In this document: positions 1-4,790 of the stretch, one piece after another
How positions within the stretch are numbered: position 1 is the stretch's first letter
Layout: each line of letters starts with the position of its first letter
NCBI GenBank assembly: GCA_964354135.1
Contig: CAYGZA010000326.1
Span: forward strand, 1 to 7,173
DNA: 7,173 bases
Direction of reading: 5' to 3'
Source: CAYGZA01 sp964354135
Lineage (GTDB): Bacteria; Planctomycetota; Planctomycetia; Pirellulales; Thermoguttaceae
Notes under the pieces: generated by a model
What the model was told of the DNA's origin: nothing
The model's database searches: none
The model's input: only the letters and a program-made list of their open reading frames with translations
Translations under genes and position numbers: made by a program

Positions 1-2
1 GC

Positions 3-209
3 TTTGGGCAGCTCGTCGCCGATTATCAGGAGCACGGTGGGGCGGTGAACACGTCCACGTCGTCCAAGGTCGAGTACCAGTACGCGGACGGCTCGGCCGG
101 CCACAACCGGCCCACCAAGATGATCTACCCGAACGGGCGCATCCTGCGCTACGACTACCGCTGGGGCACGTCCGGGTCCTGCACTGGATCAACTTCGGCT
201 GGGACCTGA
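3..209 (+). pseudogene. RHS/YD-repeat protein fragment, cut at both ends
   Basis: The frame starting at base 3 is open from the window edge to a TGA at 207-209. It contains a typical RHS/YD-repeat pattern: a VEYQYADGS stretch, then RPTKMIYPNGR, then ILRYDY. This order (YxYADGS, RPTxMxYPNGR, LxYDY) is what I know from large planctomycete RHS-repeat cell-surface proteins. The match stops at about base 168-172 (after RYDYRWG). The remaining codons to the stop read as the wrong frame of the neighbouring glycoside-hydrolase remnant, so the true RHS segment is about 3-170. Its upstream part lies outside the window, so I cannot say whether the 5' portion is intact. Without its C-terminal toxin or core end it is most likely a dead fragment or a truncated RHS gene. 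An assembly chimera is the alternative. Confidence 0.6.
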
Positions 210-614
210 AGGGCTACCTGCACTGGGCGATCGCCTCCTGGGGCAAGGATCCCTTCGGCCCGCCGGGTGATCCCCGCCTTATCGCAGCCGGAGAAGGACC
301 CGCGGCGGATCCTGGCGGTGCGCGCCGAAATCGCCGACGAGATCGTTGCGCTGGACCGGACCCCGCTGCTCCTGGTGGAGACGGAGCCGGCGGCCGGCTC
401 GTTGCTGGTCGACGGCCCGATCGCGATCGAGGTCCGCGGCGTGGTCGAGCCGGGCACGACCGTCGCCGTGGGCGGCTCCCCCGCGCGCGTCCTCCCCGAC
501 GGCACGTTTGCGGGCCTGGCCGATCCGCGGGGCGAGCGGGGTGAGGTCCGGATCGAGGCCCGCCGCGACGGCAAGACGAGGACGGTCGTTCGGACATTCG
601 AGGTCCGCAGATAG
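173..614 (+). pseudogene. DUF4091-type glycoside hydrolase, C-terminal remnant with internal deletion and frameshift
   Basis: Two pieces in different frames together resemble the end of planctomycete DUF4091 glycoside-hydrolase-like proteins. Piece one (173 to about 270) reads RVLHWINFGWDLKGYLHW followed by a WGKDPFGPP motif, the aromatic 'GYLHWxxxxWxxDPF' signature near the end of the catalytic barrel. Piece two (from about 267, one frame over, to TAG at 612-614) reads IPALSQPEKDPRRILAVR, then a helix ending EIVALDRTP, then a small beta domain with VEPGTTVAVGG and a strand-rich end (KTRTVVRTFEV). In family members as I recall them, a 'YPG ... LEAxRxGxxDYE' segment of some 50 residues lies between these motifs. 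It is absent here, and the frame changes at the same spot. The N-terminal several hundred residues are missing as well. A GTG at 267 could open a 115-residue frame, but there is no convincing ribosome binding site, so I read this as decayed. Family recognition is from memory. Confidence 0.55.
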
Positions 615-637
615 GAGAGTCGCAAGGCCGGCCGGGA

Positions 638-2251
638 CTATTCGTGTCGGCCCATCGCCATCCGGATTTCGCGGCCGCCCAGAAGCAGATGGGCCGTGAC
701 GTAGGCTGCGGCGCCGGCGAGGAACGGCAGGAGCACCTGGACCAGATCTTCCCGGAGCCGCGTCGGGGCGGGGACCGCCCGTAAGACGGCATATCCGGCG
801 AGCGTCATGGCGGCGGTGGCGGCCACGGTCCGCGCCACGGTCGCGGCGAGCAGCCTCCAGTCGAGCGGAACCGCGCGCCGCGCCAGGATGGCGGCCAAGA
901 GCGACAACTGGACCACGGCGGCAACCGAGGTCGAGACGGCCAGCCCGGCCTCGGCGAGCGGCCATATCAGGATCAGGTTCAGCACGAAGTTCAGGCCCAC
1001 CACCGCGGTCCCGATCTTTACCGGCGTGATGCGGTCTCCCAAGCAGTAGTAGCCGCGCACGACCACCGGCAGCGAGCAGAAGGCCCACACGCCCGAGGCG
1101 TAGCAGGCGATCATCCGCGCTGCCCGGGCCGTGTCGGCGGCGGTGAACTCGCCGCGCTCGAAGAGCAGCCGCGCCAGCGGCTCGGCCAAGAGAATCAGTC
1201 CCGCCGAGGCCGGCACGCCCAAGAAGAGCACCAGGCGAAGCCCGAGCGTCAAGTCGGCGCCGAGCTTGGGGCGATCGCCCCGGGCGGCGTGCCGGCTCAA
1301 GAGCGGGAAGATGGCCGTCGCCACGGCAATGCCCACAATCGCCAGCGGGAACTCGTAGAGCCGCTCCCCGTAGTAGATGGCTGCGGCGGCCCCTTGCCGC
1401 ATCGGGTAGGGCACCGCGCCGCCCAGCCACGCGATTTCGCGCGGCCCTTCGGGCGACGCCGAGAACCCCCACGCGATCAGGCTGTCCATGAGCGTGTTGA
1501 TCTGGGTGATCGCCAGCCCGAGGACCATCGGCCCCATCGCGCGGACGATTTCGGAGAGCGAGTCCCGGGCAGCGCGCCACCGGTAATCGAAGCGGAAGCC
1601 GAGCCCCACAAGCTTCGGCCACTGCACGGCCAATTGCAGCACGCCGGCCACAAGGATCGACGCCGCCAGCACGTAGGCCTGGGCCTCCTTGTCCGGGGCA
1701 AAGTGCGGGGCGATCCCCCAGGCCGCCGCAAGCCAGCACAGGTTCAGGAGCGTCGGGGCCAGGGCCGGAACGGCGAAGTGGGCCAGGCACTGGAGCGTCG
1801 CCGCCACCTGGGCCGCCAGGCAGACGAAGAGCATGTAGGGCATCAGCACGGCGGTGAGGCCGGTCAAGAGGGGCATCCCCGGGCTGTCCGCCCAGACCAG
1901 GTACACCAGACCGCAGACGCCCTCGGCCAAAAGCACCACGCCGGTCAACAAGACGCTCAGCCAAACCAGACCCACGCTGACCAACTGCCACGCCCCGGGA
2001 CGGTCTTCCTCCAATCGGGCAGCCAGCACCGGGACGTAGCTTGCAGTTAAGGCCCCCTCGCCAAAGAGACGGCGAAAGAGGTTCGGGATCCGGAAGGCAA
2101 CGACGAAGGCGTCCATCACCGGGCTACCCGACATCCCCAAGAGGGCCGCCGTGGCCATGTCCCGGACCATGCCCAAGATACGGCTGGCCAGTGTCCCCAG
2201 ACTGGTGACCAACGCCCCCCTAATCAGTGGATGCCTCGCCGATCCGGTCAT
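638..2251 (-). CDS. murJ: MurJ, lipid II flippase (MviN family)
   Basis: The 537-residue integral membrane protein is close in length to E. coli MurJ (511). MurJ moves the peptidoglycan precursor lipid II across the inner membrane. The N-terminus carries the family signature: SRILGMVRD at residues 23-31, DAFVVAFRIPNL at 47-58, then RRLFGEGA at 60-67. R30/D31, D47 and R60/R61 align by motif with the conserved charged residues of E. coli MurJ TM1-TM2, including R24, D39 and R52. The rest is a series of hydrophobic segments consistent with the 14-helix MOP-superfamily fold, including a VLFLGVPASAGLILLAEPLARLLFERG stretch (given here as sight of the TM9-10 region, residues about 338-364). The start is the ATG whose complement is at 2249-2251. 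No Shine-Dalgarno precedes it (the leader is C-rich), but the signature leaves little room for a later start. It is the only clear - strand gene, convergent with the hydrolase remnant and divergent from the 74-residue gene. Planctomycetes do make peptidoglycan, so a functional role is expected. Confidence 0.93.
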   Translation of the reverse strand: MTGSARHPLIRGALVTSLGTLASRILGMVRDMATAALLGMSGSPVMDAFVVAFRIPNLFRRLFGEGALTASYVPVLAARLEEDRPGAWQLVSVGLVWLSVLLTGVVLLAEGVCGLVYLVWADSPGMPLLTGLTAVLMPYMLFVCLAAQVAATLQCLAHFAVPALAPTLLNLCWLAAAWGIAPHFAPDKEAQAYVLAASILVAGVLQLAVQWPKLVGLGFRFDYRWRAARDSLSEIVRAMGPMVLGLAITQINTLMDSLIAWGFSASPEGPREIAWLGGAVPYPMRQGAAAAIYYGERLYEFPLAIVGIAVATAIFPLLSRHAARGDRPKLGADLTLGLRLVLFLGVPASAGLILLAEPLARLLFERGEFTAADTARAARMIACYASGVWAFCSLPVVVRGYYCLGDRITPVKIGTAVVGLNFVLNLILIWPLAEAGLAVSTSVAAVVQLSLLAAILARRAVPLDWRLLAATVARTVAATAAMTLAGYAVLRAVPAPTRLREDLVQVLLPFLAGAAAYVTAHLLLGGREIRMAMGRHE

Positions 2252-2398
2252 GGGGGACTATGGTAAATGGGCGAACCGGCCCGGGGAATGCGAGTTTATC
2301 GAGAGAGATGGCAGCCTGGCGGCTAAACTGCTCCCGGTCCCGTTACGATGATAAGAATCGGAGACCACGGCTTTGGCTTTTCGAGGAGACTTAGGACG
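2252..2398. other. Divergent intergenic spacer between murJ and the small secreted-protein gene
   Basis: These 147 bp must hold the start signals for murJ (leftward) and for the gene at 2399 (rightward). I could not identify a convincing -35/-10 pair on either strand. The best hexamers are TACGAT at 2344-2349 (+) and a GATAAA on the - strand near 2294-2299, each only 4 of 6 to consensus and lacking a -35 partner. No palindrome stands out. Confidence 0.4.
2383..2388 (+). promoter_or_regulatory. Ribosome binding site GAGGAG for the 2399 gene
   Basis: GAGGAG lies 10 nt before the ATG at 2399, with a second weaker AGGA at 2393-2396. It decides the start. An upstream in-frame ATG at 2348 would add 17 residues before the signal peptide and lacks such a site. 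Confidence 0.6.
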
Positions 2399-2623
2399 AT
2401 GCGACGCCTCACAAACGGGATGATCTTGGCAACTCTGGCGTTTGGGTTTTGGGGGCTCTTTGGGGTCCACGCCCACGCGGCCGGCAATGCCCGCCGGTCC
2501 GAGAACGCGGCGGTCCGGCAAGCGATCCGCGTTACCCCCCTCTTGGAGAGACCCGATCGCCCCGGCCATTTCTACGGCAACACCGTCCGCCGGATCAACG
2601 AGCGGCGTGCCCAGGCCAGCTAA
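2399..2623 (+). CDS. Small secreted protein, 74 residues, function unknown
   Basis: The ATG at 2399 has a GAGGAG site 10 nt upstream and gives a 74-residue product. Residues 1-27 look like a signal peptide: a basic start (MRRLTNG), a hydrophobic core (MILATLAFGFWGLFG) and an AHA motif ending at residue 27, with likely cleavage before AGNARR. The mature part is about 47 residues, strongly basic (many Arg), and contains PLLERPDRPGHFYGNTVRR at 47-65. It has no cysteine, so no disulfide fold and no lipobox. I recall similar RPGHFYGNTVRR tails on short planctomycete proteins but cannot name a family. It probably acts in the periplasm or envelope, since a nucleic-acid role is unlikely for an exported peptide. 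It has its own leader and is divergent from murJ. The existence of the gene is well supported; its function is unknown. Confidence 0.7.
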   Translation: MRRLTNGMILATLAFGFWGLFGVHAHAAGNARRSENAAVRQAIRVTPLLERPDRPGHFYGNTVRRINERRAQAS

Positions 2624-2641
2624 GCCCCTGGCACTTGGGGC
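2624..2641 (+). terminator. Weak hairpin directly after the 74-residue gene
   Basis: GCCCC (2624-2628) can pair with GGGGC (2637-2641) across an 8-nt loop, beginning right after the TAA stop. There is no T-tract behind it, so it is at best a weak or Rho-assisted terminator or a 3'-end stabilising hairpin. Confidence 0.25.
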
Positions 2642-2656
2642 GGAATCCTCTATCAT
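2628..2656 (+). promoter_or_regulatory. Candidate sigma-70-like promoter for the 86-residue gene
   Basis: CTGGCA (2628-2633, 4 of 6 to TTGACA) and TATCAT (2651-2656, 5 of 6 to TATAAT) are separated by exactly 17 bp. Transcription would begin near 2663, giving a leader of about 60 nt before the ATG at 2723. It overlaps the weak hairpin after the previous gene. This is by eye only. Confidence 0.35.
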
Positions 2657-2687
2657 GGCAGCGACCGGCCGGGCTGCCCGAGTCCGG

Positions 2688-2712
2688 CCGGGGGTGGTTG
2701 CACGCACCCCGG
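2688..2712 (+). promoter_or_regulatory. GC-rich hairpin just before the start of the 86-residue gene
   Basis: CCGGGGGTG (2688-2696) pairs with CACCCCGG (2705-2712) with one bulged G and an 8-nt loop. It ends 10 nt before the ATG at 2723, where a Shine-Dalgarno would be expected but none is seen. It could modulate translation initiation. Confidence 0.3.
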
Positions 2713-2722
2713 TCCTCTCCCC

Positions 2723-2983
2723 ATGGCCAAACGAACGCCCCACCAACAGCGGATCATCCGCAACTACTACCAGAACCAAGGCACCATCATGGTGCAGCGG
2801 CTTGGCGAGCTGGTCACCGACCTGTACCTGGCCGAGGGCAAGGCCCGCGCCCGCCTTTGGGACCGCGCCGCCCAGGCGCTGGGGAACCTCAAGGTACCTC
2901 CCGATCGGATCGACCACGTTGTCCGGAGCGACAACCCGTCGCTCTTGGCCAATCTGGTCAACGAGTTGCTGGAGCCGAAGTAG
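2723..2983 (+). CDS. Conserved small cytosolic protein, 86 residues, function unknown
   Basis: The 86-residue product has no signal peptide, membrane segment or cysteine and is very rich in Arg, Gln, Leu and Asn. It looks all-helical: TPHQQRIIRNYYQNQ at 5-19, an amphipathic helix QRLGELVTDLYLAEG at 25-39, then LWDRAAQALGNL at 45-56, KVPPDRIDHVV at 57-67, and a C-terminal helix to residue 86. I recall similar proteins ('TPHQQKIIxNYYxxxxTIxxQRLxELVTxLYLA') annotated as hypothetical in planctomycetes, but no function is known to me. The ATG at 2723 gives the natural MAKRTPHQQ start, although no Shine-Dalgarno precedes it. The gene ends 69 bp before the CaMKII-domain gene on the same strand, so co-transcription is possible. 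A role in protein or RNA binding is only a guess from composition. Confidence 0.75.
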   Translation: MAKRTPHQQRIIRNYYQNQGTIMVQRLGELVTDLYLAEGKARARLWDRAAQALGNLKVPPDRIDHVVRSDNPSLLANLVNELLEPK

Positions 2984-2987
2984 CGGC

Positions 2988-3049
2988 GACGTGGCGGAGA
3001 AGAGCACCGCGGAGGTGCGGAGAACACCGAGAAAGGAGACGTGGGGAGA
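2988..3049 (+). repeat. Purine-rich degenerate repeat (GCGGAG-type intergenic repeat)
   Basis: The spacer is built from iterated GCGGAG/CCGAG-like units: GGCGGAGAAGAGCACC, GCGGAGGTGCGGAGAACACC, GAGAAAGGAG. It is bracketed by two near-identical copies of GACGTGG(C)GGAGA at 2988-3000 and 3038-3049. This resembles the 'CCGCAGAGGCGCAGAG' class of intergenic repeats seen in many environmental bacteria. It also supplies the ribosome binding site of the next gene. Confidence 0.45.
3043..3048 (+). promoter_or_regulatory. Ribosome binding site for the CaMKII-domain gene
   Basis: GGGGAG lies 4 nt before the ATG at 3053, which is slightly short. A second GGAG at 3035-3038 would instead suit the in-frame GTG at 3041 (2-nt spacing, too short) or the ATG (14 nt, too long). 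I prefer the ATG. Confidence 0.4.
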
Positions 3050-3052
3050 TCG

Positions 3053-3454
3053 ATGAGTGCCAATGAATCGACCTCGGCGGAATTGATCCGACTCACCGGG
3101 AAACTCTTGGAGAGCATCGCGAAGGGAGACTGGGACACGTACGCCTCGCTCTGCGACCCGACGCTGACGGCCTTCGAGCCGGAGTCCTTGGGCCACCTGG
3201 TCGAGGGAATGGAGTTCCACCGTTTCTACTTCGACTTGGGCGGGGCCGAAGGCCGCCACAATACCACGATCTCTTCGCCGCACGTCCGCGTGCTGGGCGA
3301 CGTGGGCATCGTCAGCTTCGTCCGGCTGGTGCAGCGGCTCGACGCCCAAGGCAACCCCGTGGTCCGCCGCGGCGAGGAGACCCGCGTCTGGCACCGCGGT
3401 CCCGGCGGCTGGCGGCACGTCCATTTCCACCGGTCGATCACCAGTCCGGGCTGA
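3053..3454 (+). CDS. Stand-alone CaMKII association-domain protein (SnoaL/NTF2-like fold)
   Basis: The 133-residue protein closely follows the association (hub) domain of eukaryotic Ca2+/calmodulin-dependent kinase II. Matching blocks include ELIRLTGKLLESIAKGDW (10-27), LCDPTLTAFEPESLGHLVEG (33-52), MEFHRFYFD (53-61), SPHVRVLGD (75-83), VRLVQRLDAQGNP (90-102), EETRVWHR (108-115) and HVHFHRS (122-128). No kinase or calmodulin-binding part is present, so the whole gene is the hub. In kinases this domain assembles 12-14-mers; bacterial single-domain relatives adopt the same cone-shaped NTF2-like fold with a polar pocket. The Arg and His residues lining that pocket (for example R57, R91, R111, H124, H126) are retained by motif. 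The ATG at 3053 matches the domain start; an in-frame GTG at 3041 would add only four residues. There is no signal peptide, so it is cytosolic. Its ligand or partner is unknown. It shares strand and a 69-bp spacer with the 86-residue gene. Confidence 0.9.
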   Translation: MSANESTSAELIRLTGKLLESIAKGDWDTYASLCDPTLTAFEPESLGHLVEGMEFHRFYFDLGGAEGRHNTTISSPHVRVLGDVGIVSFVRLVQRLDAQGNPVVRRGEETRVWHRGPGGWRHVHFHRSITSPG

Positions 3455-3515
3455 GAGGCAAGGCAGTCAAGCCCTAAGTGGAACCGCATGACAACTTAGG
3501 CGTTGAGTCGGGTGG

Positions 3516-3550
3516 CATGCCGTCACGCGGCGCAGCCGCGGGTCGGCATG
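3516..3550. repeat. Hairpin 1 of the MITE-like element
   Basis: CATGCCG (3516-3522) pairs with CGGCATG (3544-3550). Inside, CGCGGC (3526-3531) pairs with GCCGCG (3535-3540) around a GCA loop, with a 3-nt internal loop on each side. This gives 13 base pairs in two blocks. Confidence 0.6.
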
Positions 3551-3563
3551 GAGCCCCAGGGAA

Positions 3564-3600
3564 CATGCTCACCCGACGCGAAGCGCGTCGTGAGAGCATG
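3564..3600. repeat. Hairpin 2 of the MITE-like element
   Basis: CATGCTC (3564-3570) pairs with GAGCATG (3594-3600). Inside, CGACGCG (3574-3580) pairs with CGCGTCG (3584-3590) around an AAG loop, with a 3-nt internal loop on each side. The design repeats hairpin 1 (CATGC base, GC-rich apex, 3-nt loop) with a different apex sequence. Confidence 0.6.
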
Positions 3601-3629
3601 CCACCCTGAGATCGCATGCCACCCTGAGA
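3596..3629. repeat. Tandem direct repeat GCATGCCACCCTGAGA, two copies
   Basis: The 16-mer GCATGCCACCCTGAGA occurs at 3596-3611 and again at 3614-3629, two bases apart. The first copy overlaps the 3' arm of hairpin 2. Confidence 0.75.
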
Positions 3630-3667
3630 CCCCAAGTTCCTTTGCGGTTCCACCTGGAATCCCGTTC

Positions 3668-3672
3668 GGAGG
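3668..3672 (+). promoter_or_regulatory. Ribosome binding site GGAGG for the DUF1559 gene
   Basis: GGAGG ends 5 nt before GTG 3678. This fixes the start at GTG 3678 rather than the TTG at 3642, which lies inside the inverted repeat and has no ribosome binding site. Confidence 0.65.
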
Positions 3673-3677
3673 GGGCC

Positions 3678-4739
3678 GTGCAGTACGAGTTGCGGACGCT
3701 CTTCGTGGTCTTCCTCTTCTTCGCCTCCTCGGTGGGGGCGTTCGGGCCCGAGGGACTTCTCTTCGCTGCGTGGCTCCTTGGCCTGCTCGCGGGGATACGT
3801 CTGTGGCGAACCGGCCAAGACGGGGGCGCGTGGATTGTGGTCGTGCTCGTGCTCCTGTTGGTCCTCGTGGCTCTGCTACTCCCCGCAGTCGCGGCCGCCC
3901 GCGAGGCAGCACCGCGCTCCCAGTGCGCGAACAACCTCAGGCAGATCGCGAGCGCCTTGCACAACTATCATGACACATACGAGTGTTTCCCGCCGGCCTA
4001 CGTCTGTGGCAAAGACGGAAGGCCGATGCACAGTTGGCGGGTGCTGATCCTGCCCCATCTGGAATGCGACGCGCTATACAAGCAGTACGACTTCAGCGAG
4101 CCCTGGGACGGCCCCAAGAACCGGCTTCTGGCCGAGAACATGCCGTCCGTCTACCGGTGTCCCAGCGCGGAGAAGAGGCGCGACAACCGACCCCCCATGA
4201 CCAGTTACGTGGTGGTGACCGGGCCCGGAACCCTGTGGCCGGGAACCGAATCGCGCCGCTTCGCCGACTGCCGCGACGGCACCGCCAACACGCTCCTGGT
4301 GGTCGAGTTGGCCGACTCCGACATCCACTGGATGGAGCCGCGCGACCCAGGCCTGCCCGGAGTCCTGCGGCCGGACGGCGCCGCCTACAGGCTGCCCTCC
4401 AACCACGGGGGCGAAACCGGCTACTTCGTCATTGAGAAAGTCGAAGGCGGGGGCAACGTCGCCATGGTCGACGCCAGCGTCCACTATCTCCCAGCGCCCC
4501 TCACGGCGGAGGGCCTCGCGGCGCTTGCCGCGGACGGCGATGGGAAGACCCTGGAGTCCATTGAGCGTATGGTCGCGCTCGCTACCAGCACCTCGCGGCA
4601 CGTCCACTGGGGCCACGTGATCGGCTTAAGCCTCTTTGTGCTCTCGTTCCTCGTGCTCCTCTGGAAGGCGGCGTTTGCCCGAGTGGAGAAGAGGGCCGTG
4701 CAGCCCCCTGAACAAGGGCCAAGCGATATCCCCGGATGA
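3678..4739 (+). CDS. DUF1559 protein, atypical membrane-anchored form
   Basis: From GTG 3678 the product has 353 residues. It opens with VQYELRTLF, like other planctomycete 'LRTLF' membrane proteins. Hydrophobic segments lie at about 8-22, 26-40 and 51-70. The third ends in ALLLPAVAAAREAAPRSQC (65-83), then NNLRQIASALHNYHDT, which is the hallmark start of DUF1559 (SBP_bac_10) proteins. Canonical members carry a type IV pilin-like GFTLVELLVVIAIIGIL segment just before this; here it is replaced by AWIVVVLVLLLVLV, so no prepilin-peptidase site is visible. Further DUF1559 marks are CFPPAYV, SWRVLILPHLE, a TANTLLVVE block, and GGNVAMVDASVHYL near 258-271 (usual DGS changed to DAS). Unusually, a C-terminal membrane helix follows at about 314-329, with a short charged tail. 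Location is the membrane with the domain probably extracytoplasmic; molecular function of the family is not established. The gene lies right of the MITE-like element. Confidence 0.88.
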   Translation: MQYELRTLFVVFLFFASSVGAFGPEGLLFAAWLLGLLAGIRLWRTGQDGGAWIVVVLVLLLVLVALLLPAVAAAREAAPRSQCANNLRQIASALHNYHDTYECFPPAYVCGKDGRPMHSWRVLILPHLECDALYKQYDFSEPWDGPKNRLLAENMPSVYRCPSAEKRRDNRPPMTSYVVVTGPGTLWPGTESRRFADCRDGTANTLLVVELADSDIHWMEPRDPGLPGVLRPDGAAYRLPSNHGGETGYFVIEKVEGGGNVAMVDASVHYLPAPLTAEGLAALAADGDGKTLESIERMVALATSTSRHVHWGHVIGLSLFVLSFLVLLWKAAFARVEKRAVQPPEQGPSDIPG

Positions 4740-4790
4740 GCAGAACCCGCAGGCTATGGCATGGACGCCAAGCATCTGCGCGCCCCGCAA

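Larger units (their letters stand above)
3478..3653. mobile_element. MITE/REP-like element with 20-bp imperfect terminal inverted repeats
   Basis: GTGGAACCGCA (3478-3488) recurs inverted as TGCGGTTCCAC (3643-3653). After a 4-nt unmatched gap on each side, AACTT (3493-3497) pairs with AAGTT (3634-3638). The ends therefore form 20-bp inverted repeats with 16 matched positions, enclosing a 176-bp module. Inside are GGGTGGCATGC (3510-3520) with two inverted copies GCATGCCACCC (3596-3606 and 3614-3624), and two GC-rich hairpins. No ORF of its own and no clear target-site duplication are visible. Architecture fits a non-autonomous mobile element or a repetitive extragenic palindrome cluster. GCATGCCACCC-type palindromes are, from memory, frequent between planctomycete genes. 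Confidence 0.5.

Noticed and set aside
279..1991. A 570-codon open frame on the - strand overlapping murJ
   Set aside because: It is a shadow of murJ in another frame. Its composition (Arg/Gly/Ala/Pro runs) is typical of out-of-frame high-GC reading, while murJ has clear family motifs.
2241..2260. Shared 9-mer ATGGGGGAC near the murJ start and at 4997 before the parA-like gene
   Set aside because: A single 9-bp match in G-rich DNA, with different placement relative to the genes, is most likely chance.
2442..3066. Two 200-codon + strand frames across the 74- and 86-residue genes
   Set aside because: They cross gene boundaries, are rich in Arg/Pro/Ser/Trp without hydrophobic pattern, and compete with frames showing a signal peptide and helical periodicity.
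2258..3430. A 390-codon open frame on the - strand across the small genes
   Set aside because: It runs antisense to three supported genes, shows no recognisable domain, and its composition is that of antisense high-GC DNA.
3596..3629. A short CRISPR-like array
   Set aside because: There are only two 16-bp direct repeats, two bases apart, with no spacers and no cas genes.
3642..3677. TTG 3642 as the start of the DUF1559 gene
   Set aside because: The codon lies in the terminal inverted repeat without a ribosome binding site, whereas GTG 3678 has GGAGG at 5 nt and yields the usual 'xxYxLRTLF' N-terminus.
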